Shown: positions 17,732 to 25,432 of the stretch, one piece after another | How the letters are laid out: each line of letters begins with the position of its first letter | How positions within the stretch are numbered: position 1 is the first letter of the stretch | Origin: Nocardia vulneris | Lineage (GTDB): Bacteria > Actinomycetota > Actinomycetes > Mycobacteriales > Mycobacteriaceae | DNA length: 64,000 nucleotides | Direction of reading: 5' to 3' | Assembly: GCF_001613425.1 (NCBI RefSeq) | Contig: NZ_BDCI01000023.1 | Span: 434,001 to 498,000 of the forward strand | Translations under genes and position numbers: made by a program | Notes under the pieces: generated by a model | Databases searched by the model: none | Told to the model about the DNA's origin: nothing | Seen by the model: only the letters and a program-made list of their open reading frames with translations

Positions 17732-17747
17732 TATACGGTGCCGTATA
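17732..17747. promoter_or_regulatory. Palindromic operator 2
   Basis: TATACGG-TG-CCGTATA, a perfect 16-base palindrome with the same TATACG-N4-CGTATA core as operator 1, 14 bases away. Confidence 0.55.
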
Positions 17748-17782
17748 GACGATGTGACGGAGGTATCGCGAGGCAACGCACA

Positions 17783-17852
17783 CGCACCCCTTCTGTGTCC
17801 GCGCACCCGCTCTGGCAGGCGGTTTCGGGTGCGGGAAGGCAGAAGGGGTGCG
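17783..17852 (-). terminator. Nested inverted repeat after the DUF2637 gene
   Basis: A perfect 13-bp outer stem (17783-17795 with 17840-17852) encloses a perfect 8-bp inner stem (17802-17809 with 17826-17833). It starts 11 bases past the stop of the minus-strand DUF2637 gene, so it probably terminates that transcript. No T-tract. Confidence 0.5.
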
Positions 17853-17863
17853 GGAAGTGGCGA

Positions 17864-20734
17864 CTAACCGCTGATCGCGTACGGCCTGCGGACCTTCATG
17901 GCCGCCTCGACGGCACGATCGACGGCGGCGCGGGACACGCCGACCTCGTTCGCGATGCCCGGTGTCGCCCAGGCCTCGTCGGCGAGGCGCAGGATCTCCG
18001 CGAGCTGCGCGGCGGGCAGGTTCGACATGCGGCGACGCACGATTTCGTGCGCTATCACCGCGATCTCGTTGTCCTCGTCGAACTCGTCTTCGTCCTCGTC
18101 GTCGAACATCTGGGGTTCCGGCTCGATCGGGGCGCGGGCCACGACGCTGCTCGGCTCGACGCGAGCGCGCGGCCTGGACGGCTCGGTGGGTTCCTCGAAA
18201 ACCAGCTGCTCGATCTCGGCCTCCGCCCGAGCGCCGTTGGGCGTAGCGGATTTCCGGCGAGGGGTGGGCTTGGGAGCGGGTTCACCCGAGATCGCCTGGG
18301 CGACCGTGTCGGCGATGGTTGCGGCGGCCTTCCTGATGGGGTCACCAGGGTGAGGCTCTTCGGGATCGTCGCCGCGCGGCGCTTCGGTACTGGGCTCGTT
18401 CACCGGCGGAACCGCCGTGCCGGCGCCGGTCTGCTCGCGCGCCACCTCGTGCATCGGGAACAGCGGAATGGCATGGCCGTTCGTCCCATTGTGCCCGTTG
18501 GTGCGGGCCGCCTCGTCCCCGTTGGTCAGCGGCCGACCGTTGGCCGCGCCGGTCCGCCCGTTGACGGCATGACCGTTCGTCACAGCGTGGCCATTGGTCC
18601 GGTACCCGTTGACCGTCTGCCCGTTACTGCCGTGCTGGTTCGGCGCGGGCGTCTGCGGCACGTCGTGCCCGTTCAGGTCCGGCGTGCCAGACGCATTCGG
18701 CTCAGCCGTAGGGAGCGCATCGAGGTCGTCGGCTGAGAAAGTCCGTGGCTCCGGGTGATCCTGCGTCGGGAACGCGGGCGCTGCCTGGCGATCATCGGGA
18801 ATCGCCTGCTCCGCATATCCATTGACCGTCGTGTCGCGCAGGCCGAAGACGTGATCCAGCCGGTGCCCGTTGGTCCCGGGCGACGCGTGACCATTTATCG
18901 CCGAGTCGGCAGGCCCGGGGGAAGCCGACAGGGGCTGCTCGTTGCCGCTCGAAAGTCCCGGCACCGCATGCCCGTTGGCCACTGGAGCGGCAGTTGCCCC
19001 ATGTTCCGCGGTAGATCCACTCGCACCGTCGGGCGAAGAGCTCAGTGTCGACCGCTCGTGATCAGAGGTCGCCTCGAATGCGAACCGTCGCGGCTGCCCG
19101 TCATCGTCCAGGCTCGCATGCTCCCGATCCCCGTTGAGGGCCTTGGCCGAACGATCCACCGGCTGGTCGGTCCCGTGCATCGCCCGTCCGTCGCCCACCG
19201 CGGCAGCTGACGCCGGCAACGGGTGCCCGTCCGCCGGCGAAAGCCCATGCACCCCGTTGCCATTGGTGTCCGCACCGGCCGAAAGACCTTGGACTTCCCG
19301 GCCATTGGTGACCGAACCGGTGGATCCGTACGCGTGGCTCGCCTGCCCATTGACCACAGGCACGGCGTGACCGTTGTTCGCGTGCAACGAATGCCCATTG
19401 GTCGACGAGGACGCCGATTCGACCGAGTGCGTCAGATGTTGACCGTTGACGCCTGTAAGCCCCTGCGCTGCAAGTCCGTTGGCGGCGGAACAACTTGCCG
19501 TGGCGGCGTGACCGTGCAGCATCTGGTAGGGGGCGGCATTGCGATCGGCCGCCGCACTGCGAAGCCCGGATGCCGCCGACAATGGGAAGTCGTCGGCGAG
19601 TCCTGGAACGGCGTGGCCATTGGCATCCGCGAGGGTGCGGTCGCTGGGGACCACGACCTCCTGCGCTGCAAGGCCATTGGCGGCGGAGCGGAGGGCGGAG
19701 GTGTCCTCGCGCGAGTGGCTATCGACGGTGCCCGCGTGCTCTTCGGCGATCGAAACCGCCTGGGCCGCGCGGATGTCGGTCGCCTGACCGGCGGCTGCGC
19801 CCGCGTGCCGCAGTTGGTCGCCATCGGCGGAGGTGAAGGCGGCACGCTCGGCCGGTGCGAGCTCGCTGCTCAACTGTCCACCGTGCGCTTCCCGGGTGGG
19901 CAACCAGGCGAGGTCGTCGGGGGCGTCGAGGGTGAATCCGCGTTCGGTCTGCCGCCGCACCATGCCGGGCTCGGGATCCACCACGGCCGCGCCGTCGATG
20001 AGTAGTGCGTAACGGGCGGAAACCCAGGCGTGCAACCAGATCACGACGCCGACCATGACGGGTGCGATCGCGTATTCCGCGGCTTGCCCGTAGGAGCCGG
20101 ATGCCAGATGCGGTCCCGCGTTGAGTGCGATGGTGGTGCCGAGCAACGCGGTTTCGAAGAACACCACTTTGCCGCGGGCGAGTTCGCGTCCCCAGCGGGC
20201 GGCGGTGGTGGCGGCCACCATGATGGTGATGATCGGGATCGAGATCATCGCTTCGATGCCGTAGCTCAGCCAGTACAGCGGGTCGGACATGTCGCCGCTC
20301 GGTACCAAATTGTGCTGCACGTTCACCCCGGCCCACACCATGCCGAGCACGACCACCGCGATCAGTGCGCGCGAGGACCATTCGGCCCGCCGGTACAACT
20401 GCGCGAGCCGGGCGTCTTGGCTGGATACCCGCCGTCGCGCGGCCAGTGCGCGCCGATGCCACCGTGCGTCGTCTTCATCGGAGCGGCGAAGGTGGGCCGC
20501 GGTGCGCCGGTCCCGTTTTTCCGCCGCGAGTTCTGCTTCGACGGCGCGCTTGCGCTGTTTGCGTCGTTGCGCCCGAACCCATTCCGCGAGTTCGCGCTCC
20601 GCCACGATTTCGTCTTCGGACAACACGTCGAACAGGGCGGCATCGTGTTGCAGTGGCAATTTGCCGCGGGCGGTTTCGACCCGCTGCGCCAACGCGGCGA
20701 TTTCGGAACTGCCGGTCGATTGTTCGTCGCGCAT
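17864..20734 (-). CDS. DUF2637-type membrane protein with Asn-Gly-rich repeat region and C-terminal helix-turn-helix
   Basis: 956 residues in three parts. Residues 1-115 are highly charged and helical (EWVRAQRRKQRKRAVEAEL and similar), probably a coiled coil. Residues 117-255 hold four to five membrane segments (ALIAVVVLGMVWAGVNVQ, YWLSYGIEAMISIPIITIMV, IAPVMVGVVIWLHAWVSA), the DUF2637 pattern found in plasmid transfer-associated Spd-like and chromosomal actinobacterial proteins. Residues about 370-790 are disordered and full of degenerate NGHAV/NGxxV units. The last 60 residues (NLPAAQLAEILRLADEAWAT, then PGIANEVGVSRAAVDRAVEA) resemble a helix-turn-helix. The role is unknown. ATG at 20734 is preceded by GGGAAGG. 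It stands alone with about 275 bases upstream. Confidence 0.75.
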   Translation of the reverse strand: MRDEQSTGSSEIAALAQRVETARGKLPLQHDAALFDVLSEDEIVAERELAEWVRAQRRKQRKRAVEAELAAEKRDRRTAAHLRRSDEDDARWHRRALAARRRVSSQDARLAQLYRRAEWSSRALIAVVVLGMVWAGVNVQHNLVPSGDMSDPLYWLSYGIEAMISIPIITIMVAATTAARWGRELARGKVVFFETALLGTTIALNAGPHLASGSYGQAAEYAIAPVMVGVVIWLHAWVSARYALLIDGAAVVDPEPGMVRRQTERGFTLDAPDDLAWLPTREAHGGQLSSELAPAERAAFTSADGDQLRHAGAAAGQATDIRAAQAVSIAEEHAGTVDSHSREDTSALRSAANGLAAQEVVVPSDRTLADANGHAVPGLADDFPLSAASGLRSAAADRNAAPYQMLHGHAATASCSAANGLAAQGLTGVNGQHLTHSVESASSSTNGHSLHANNGHAVPVVNGQASHAYGSTGSVTNGREVQGLSAGADTNGNGVHGLSPADGHPLPASAAAVGDGRAMHGTDQPVDRSAKALNGDREHASLDDDGQPRRFAFEATSDHERSTLSSSPDGASGSTAEHGATAAPVANGHAVPGLSSGNEQPLSASPGPADSAINGHASPGTNGHRLDHVFGLRDTTVNGYAEQAIPDDRQAAPAFPTQDHPEPRTFSADDLDALPTAEPNASGTPDLNGHDVPQTPAPNQHGSNGQTVNGYRTNGHAVTNGHAVNGRTGAANGRPLTNGDEAARTNGHNGTNGHAIPLFPMHEVAREQTGAGTAVPPVNEPSTEAPRGDDPEEPHPGDPIRKAAATIADTVAQAISGEPAPKPTPRRKSATPNGARAEAEIEQLVFEEPTEPSRPRARVEPSSVVARAPIEPEPQMFDDEDEDEFDEDNEIAVIAHEIVRRRMSNLPAAQLAEILRLADEAWATPGIANEVGVSRAAVDRAVEAAMKVRRPYAISG
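18430..19625 (-). repeat. Region coding degenerate NGHAV-type peptide repeats
   Basis: The part of the DUF2637 gene coding residues about 370-770 contains some two dozen short units of the form Asn-Gly-His/Gln/Arg/Tyr-Ala/Ser/Thr-Val, often followed by Pro-Gly-Leu. Spacing is irregular, and codons vary while the peptide stays similar, which suggests selection on the peptide and not recent tandem duplication. Confidence 0.6.
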
Positions 20735-21008
20735 CGCGAGCCTTCCCGGAGCAGATCGTGCAGCAGACCTACTTGCTCGAACGTATGTGTGATCGGAGTG
20801 AGACTAAACCGGCCACCGGCCGCGGTCAACGCCGACGCTCGAAAACATGTGCGAAATTGTCCGCACCGAAAAGGCGCTCCCGCGGAACGTCCCGGTAAAC
20901 ACACCTTTCACTCCCGACACACCGGTTCGGGCAACACGCCGGTATCCGGCCGCGGCGAGGCGCGGGGAATTCCGCTGAGGGATGGCGGAATTCGGCGCGG
21001 GAAAACGC

Positions 21009-21800
21009 TCAGCTGAGGGTGGTGTGCCACACGATGGCGGCGGCGAGTGCGCCCGCGCCGTTGACCGACCAGTGCAGTGCGATCGGGGCGAGCAGGCTGC
21101 CGCTGCGGCGGCGCAGCCAGGTGAAGACGACGCCCGCGGCCGCGGTGGCGAGGACGGCGAGCAGGATGCCGGCGATCTGCCCGGCGACGCCGCCGCCGAC
21201 GAACCCGGCCAGGCCGCGATTGCTGCTGGTGAGTCCGAGCGAGGAGGCGATATGCCACAGTCCGAACAGCAGTGAACCGGCCGCGAACACGCCGCGCGCG
21301 CCGTAGACCCGGTCGAGCGTGCCGTGTAGTACCCCGCGGAAGGCCAGTTCCTCGGGGATCACCGTCTGGAGCGGAATAACGATCATCGAGGCGATCAGCG
21401 CGCCGGAGATGGTGGCGTAGCGATCGGCCAGAAAGAAGGGGCGAGTGACGGGCAGTAAGGCGCCGATGGCGACCGCGGCGAGCACCACGCCTACCGCGCC
21501 GAGCGCATAGAGCGTCCCGCGTCTCCACTGTCGTGGCGAAAGCCCCAGTTCGTGCCAGTGCATGCCCCGCCTGCGCATCAGCGCCAGCAGCACCACGGCG
21601 GCGACGGGCACGGTCACGATGCTCGCCCAAGCGGTGGTGAAGTGGGCGATGAGATTGGTGCCCGCCAGTGCGAGGACTACGACCGCCACATCGAGATAGG
21701 CGTGCAATCTGTGGCGGGGCGGGGCCTCGTCCGCGAGTTCCGGTGCGAGCATCCCGCCTAGTGTACGGATGGTCGCCGGGGGTGCTGATCGATCGGTCAT
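21009..21800 (-). CDS. CPBP family intramembrane (CAAX-type) glutamic protease
   Basis: About 263 residues with roughly eight hydrophobic segments. The three family motifs are present: EELAFRG (EExxxR, catalytic Glu pair), FGLWH (FxxxH) and HWSVNG (HxxxN). These membrane proteases cleave prenylated or other membrane substrates, and many bacterial members protect against bacteriocins; the substrate here is unknown. The ATG at 21800 (MTDRSAPP) is preferred over an open frame reaching 21857; there is no strong ribosome-binding site for either. Confidence 0.85.
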   Translation of the reverse strand: MTDRSAPPATIRTLGGMLAPELADEAPPRHRLHAYLDVAVVVLALAGTNLIAHFTTAWASIVTVPVAAVVLLALMRRRGMHWHELGLSPRQWRRGTLYALGAVGVVLAAVAIGALLPVTRPFFLADRYATISGALIASMIVIPLQTVIPEELAFRGVLHGTLDRVYGARGVFAAGSLLFGLWHIASSLGLTSSNRGLAGFVGGGVAGQIAGILLAVLATAAAGVVFTWLRRRSGSLLAPIALHWSVNGAGALAAAIVWHTTLS

Positions 21801-21960
21801 TTGTGGTCGGTCTACCCGAATCGGCCCGATCCACCGGTCTCGGTGTGCGACCGCCATTCGCGAGCTACTCTGACTAGAACTCGTTTCAATTGAGTGGGGC
21901 CACGCCCGGCGCGGCTCGAGCCACCGCGCCGGACGTCCGGGCCGGTTGACCGTCAGTGGG

Positions 21961-22896
21961 TCAGCCGGCCCACCCGGCCGGATCGGTCCAGGCCTGCAGC
22001 GTGCGAGTGGTCTCGAAGCGGCGTGGCGCGCGGCTGATCGGATCGGTGAATTCCAGGGTCGCGGCGAGCAACTGCAACGGGCGGGTGAAGTCGTCGACTG
22101 GTTTGTCGGTGAGCACCGGATAGAAGTCGTCGCCGAGGATCGGGATGCCGAGGCTGTTCATATGCAGCCGGAGTTGATGGGTGCGCCCGGTGCGCGGCCG
22201 GAGCCGGTAGCGGCCGAGCCCGTCGCGGTGCTCGATCAGCTCGATCGAGGTCTCGGCGTTCGGCTCGCCTGCGACCTCCTGAGCGGCGAGAACATGCTTC
22301 TCTTTCACGATCCGGCTGCGTACCACCCGGGGCAGGGCGAGCGCGGGATCGTACGGCGCGATCGCTTCGTACTCCTTGTGGACTGTGCGTTTGTGGAACA
22401 TCGTTTGATATGCGCCGCGTCGCGCCGGATCGATGATGAACAACACCAATCCCGCGGTGACCCGATCCAGCCGATGCGCCGGAATCAGATCGGGCAGGTC
22501 GAGGTCTCGACGCAACCGCACCAACGCGGTCTGCAGGATGTGCTGACCGCGCGGGATGGTGGCGAGGAAGTGCGGCTTGTCCACCACCAGCAGTGCGTCG
22601 TCGCGGTGCACGACGGTGATCTCGAACGGCACGTCCGTCTCAACCGGAAGGTCGCGGTGGAACCACACCGCTCCGCCGGGTACATAGGGCGCGTCCGGGG
22701 CGATCGGACCGGTGAGGTCGACGATCCCGCCGTCGCGGAGCAACTCATCGATGCGGGCCGGATCGACTCGCGGTAGTCGTTCCACGAGGTGGTCACGAAT
22801 CGTCGCCCAGTCGCCGTCCTCCGGCAGCCGGAGCCGGGCCGGGTCGAGGCCGTGCCGCTTGGGCAACGGCGGTTGTTGCCGCCTTCTCATCGGCAT
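21961..22896 (-). CDS. RluA-family RNA pseudouridine synthase
   Basis: 311 residues. The catalytic loop AHRLDRVTAGLVLFI (Asp of HRLDR, near residue 143) is diagnostic for RluA/RsuA-type enzymes, supported by LLVVDKPHFLATIP upstream and RTGRTHQLRLHMNSLGIPIL downstream. It isomerises uridine to pseudouridine in rRNA or tRNA; which RNA cannot be told. Residues 1-90 do not have an obvious S4 domain. A second in-frame ATG two codons downstream is possible. It lies 51 bases downstream of the oxidoreductase gene on the same strand and may be co-transcribed. Confidence 0.9.
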   Translation of the reverse strand: MPMRRRQQPPLPKRHGLDPARLRLPEDGDWATIRDHLVERLPRVDPARIDELLRDGGIVDLTGPIAPDAPYVPGGAVWFHRDLPVETDVPFEITVVHRDDALLVVDKPHFLATIPRGQHILQTALVRLRRDLDLPDLIPAHRLDRVTAGLVLFIIDPARRGAYQTMFHKRTVHKEYEAIAPYDPALALPRVVRSRIVKEKHVLAAQEVAGEPNAETSIELIEHRDGLGRYRLRPRTGRTHQLRLHMNSLGIPILGDDFYPVLTDKPVDDFTRPLQLLAATLEFTDPISRAPRRFETTRTLQAWTDPAGWAG

Positions 22897-22947
22897 CGAC
22901 CCTAGTCGTCGCCGGTTTTCCCGGCTGCGGCGGACCGTGCGCGCGAC

Positions 22948-23394
22948 TCAGAAACCGCGCAGCCGATCCGGCCGGATGCGCACGACGGCCGAATATTCGG
23001 CGTAGAACTGTTCGGCGCTCATCGAGAGGTCGGCCAGTCCGTCACGGTATTTCGTGGTGAAGGCGGCGACTTCCGCTGCGGTCGGCGCGTTCTCGTCGAT
23101 CCTGGCCGTGCCGGTGAACACGACGACGTCGCCGCCGTGCGGGGTGCTGTTGAGGTGCAGCGCGACCCGCGGGTTGCGGACGAGGTTGCGCAGCTTGGCC
23201 TGGTCGGGCTTGCTGAACAGCAGGAATTCGTCGTCGCGCCACTGGAACCAGACGGGATTGGGTTGCGGGGTGCCGGTGGCGCCGACGGTGGTCAGCCAGA
23301 TCACCTGTTCGGTGCCGAGGCGCTCGGCCACTCGCGCGCCGAAGTCGGTGGCAGGGTCGAGGACCGGGGTGGAGCCGGAGGCTGTTGTGGTCAT
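22948..23394 (-). CDS. PPOX-class F420-dependent oxidoreductase (Rv3369-like)
   Basis: 148 residues with the split-barrel FMN/F420-binding fold: IWLTTVGATGTPQPNPVWFQ, DDEFLLFSKPDQAKLRNLVR, ALHLNSTPHGGDVVVFTGTA. This matches the mycobacterial Rv3369/TIGR03667-type subfamily. By family it would use deazaflavin F420 for a two-electron reduction; the substrate is unknown. The ATG at 23394 gives the usual N-terminus. The gene diverges from the IrtA-like transporter, and the iron box at 23495-23513 lies about 100 bases upstream of it, so iron control in this direction is possible but unproven. Confidence 0.75.
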   Translation of the reverse strand: MTTTASGSTPVLDPATDFGARVAERLGTEQVIWLTTVGATGTPQPNPVWFQWRDDEFLLFSKPDQAKLRNLVRNPRVALHLNSTPHGGDVVVFTGTARIDENAPTAAEVAAFTTKYRDGLADLSMSAEQFYAEYSAVVRIRPDRLRGF

Positions 23395-23494
23395 AGGTGG
23401 CACAACACCGGTCCGCTCAGGGGGATTCCGTGGACCCCGAGACGGATCGCCGAGCCGCATCCCGCGGGTCCCGGATGGTTGCGGACCAGGCAAC

Positions 23495-23513
23495 TTAGGC
23501 TAGCCTATCTTCT
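23495..23513. promoter_or_regulatory. Iron box (IdeR/DmdR-type), transporter operon
   Basis: TTAGGCTAGCCTATCTTCT matches the 19-base iron-box consensus at 14 of 19 positions by eye, around the perfect palindrome TAGGCTAGCCTA (23496-23507). It lies 72 bases before the IrtA-like gene. Confidence 0.8.
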
Positions 23514-23584
23514 CGGATCGTTCTGTGTTTGGATGAGTCCGATTCCGGGCGAGACATCTGATGATGGTCGAGAGGCGAAGAGAT

Positions 23585-25432
23585 ATGACGGTGGAGGTCG
23601 CGCCGCTGCCTGCGGCGGAGACGGGGAACCGACCGCCCCGAGCGGTACAGAAGGCACGCAAGAAGCAGGAGGCGCAGGCGCGCAAGGAGATCCTTGCCCC
23701 GGTCCGGCGCACGCTCACGCTGGCGAGCCTGATCATGGCGGTGGCCTCGGTGTGCACCGTCGTGCCGTTCGTGCTGATCGTCGAAGCCTGCCGGGAGCTG
23801 CTCGCCGCCGAGGTCGACACCGATCGGGTGTGGCGCCTGGTGTGGCTGGCGATGCTCGTGCTGCTGGCGCGCGGGCTGCTGCAGGCGGTCGCGCTCACCT
23901 GGTCGCATCTGGTGGACGCCGGCTACCAGCTCACCGTGCGGCGGGCCCTCGCGGCCAAACTGACCAGGGTGCCGCTCGGCTGGTTCGGCGAACGCACCTC
24001 CAGCGAGGTGAAGAAGTATCTCCAGGACGATGTCGAAGCACTGCACTATCTGGTCGCGCACGCGCGGCTGGAGTTCGTGGGCGCGCTGATCGTGCCGCTG
24101 GTGACCCTCGGCTACCTGGTGACCGTCGACTGGCGGCTCACCCTCGTGCTGCTGATTCCCTTGGTGGCGTATGCGATCTCGCTCAGCAAGATGATGGATC
24201 AGGACAGCAGGGATCGGCTGGCCGTCTACAACCGGTGGGAGCGCCGCGCCCAGGAGGCGACCGTCGAGTTCGTCGACGGCATCCAAGTGGTACGCGCGTT
24301 CGGCCAAGCGGGCAAGGCGCACAGCGAATTCCAGGCGGCGGCGGACGGGCAGGCCCGCAGCCTGGATCGGTGGAAGACGCCGATGATCCGGTTGCAGTCC
24401 GCGTCCGACATCACCCTCGCCCCGGTGTTCGTGATGGTGCTCATCGTGGTCGCCGGATTGGCGGGTGTCGGGCTCGACTGGTTCGCTCCGCTCGACGTGC
24501 TGCCGTTCCTGTTGGTCGGCCTGGGGCTCGGCAGTTCGCTGCTCGGCCTCGGCTACGGCGGCCAGGCGTTGCGCGCCGCGAGCGCGGCGGCGCTGCGCCT
24601 GCACGAACTGCAGCAGACACCCGAATTGGTGACCGGGACCGGCGCCGCGCCGGTGGGCGATGCGGAGCAGGGCGTGGTCCGGTTCGAGGCGGTCGGCTTC
24701 GGCTACCGCAGCGACCACCAGGTATTGCGCGATCTCGATCTCGAACTGCGGCCGGGCACCATCACCGCGCTGGTCGGCCCCAGCGGCTCGGGCAAATCGA
24801 CGCTCGGCAAACTGGTGCCGCGCTTCTACGACGTCGACTCGGGCCGAATCACCATCGGAGGTCGCGATATTCGCGATTACTCGACCGAAGAGCTGTATCG
24901 CACCGTCGGATTCGTCTTCCAGGACGTGCGGCTGATCCGCGGCACGATCCGGGAGAACCTGCGTTTGGCCGATCAGGACGCCGACGACGCGGCCCTGGAG
25001 CGCGCCGCGCGGGCGGCGCAGATCCATGACCGGATCATGGCGTTGCCGCGCGGCTACGACTCCGAGATCGGGGTCGATGCCAGCCTGTCCGGCGGTGAGG
25101 CGCAACGACTCTCGATCGCCCGCGCGCTGCTCGCGGACAGCCCGGTGCTGGTGCTCGACGAGGCGACCGCCTTCGCCGACCCGGAATCCGAGGCCGCGGT
25201 ACAGGACGCGCTCGCCGTGCTCGTCGCGGGCCGGACCGTGCTGGTCATCGCGCACCGGTTGCACACCATCACGGGCGTGGACCGAATCCTGGTGCTGGAG
25301 AACGGATCCATCGTCGAGCAGGGCGACCATCAGAGCCTGTACCAGGCCGGTGGCACCTATCAGCGCCTGTGGGAAATCAACGAGGCGGCGCTCGGCGCTG
25401 TCTCCCTCATCGAGCAGGAGGCGGCGCGATGA
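23585..25432 (+). CDS. IrtA-like siderophore ABC transporter, fused membrane and ATPase domains
   Basis: 615 residues: a charged N-terminal segment, a six-helix exporter-type membrane domain (about 45-340) and an ATPase domain with Walker A GPSGSGKST (about 398-406), LSGGEAQRLS (about 501) and Walker B VLVLDEATAF. Exporter-fold but, by analogy with mycobacterial IrtAB, it probably imports ferri-siderophore together with the next gene, whose start overlaps its stop. Mycobacterial IrtA carries an N-terminal siderophore-interaction domain; it is absent here, and a stand-alone SIP gene lies at 28736-29443. The ATG at 23585 was chosen over 23561 because it follows GAAGAG. Iron box upstream. Confidence 0.8.
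   Translation: MTVEVAPLPAAETGNRPPRAVQKARKKQEAQARKEILAPVRRTLTLASLIMAVASVCTVVPFVLIVEACRELLAAEVDTDRVWRLVWLAMLVLLARGLLQAVALTWSHLVDAGYQLTVRRALAAKLTRVPLGWFGERTSSEVKKYLQDDVEALHYLVAHARLEFVGALIVPLVTLGYLVTVDWRLTLVLLIPLVAYAISLSKMMDQDSRDRLAVYNRWERRAQEATVEFVDGIQVVRAFGQAGKAHSEFQAAADGQARSLDRWKTPMIRLQSASDITLAPVFVMVLIVVAGLAGVGLDWFAPLDVLPFLLVGLGLGSSLLGLGYGGQALRAASAAALRLHELQQTPELVTGTGAAPVGDAEQGVVRFEAVGFGYRSDHQVLRDLDLELRPGTITALVGPSGSGKSTLGKLVPRFYDVDSGRITIGGRDIRDYSTEELYRTVGFVFQDVRLIRGTIRENLRLADQDADDAALERAARAAQIHDRIMALPRGYDSEIGVDASLSGGEAQRLSIARALLADSPVLVLDEATAFADPESEAAVQDALAVLVAGRTVLVIAHRLHTITGVDRILVLENGSIVEQGDHQSLYQAGGTYQRLWEINEAALGAVSLIEQEAAR

Noticed and set aside
18430..19625. Possible CRISPR-like or DNA tandem repeats
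   Set aside because: The repetition is at the peptide level with variable spacing and codons. There are no constant DNA repeats with unique spacers and no cas genes.
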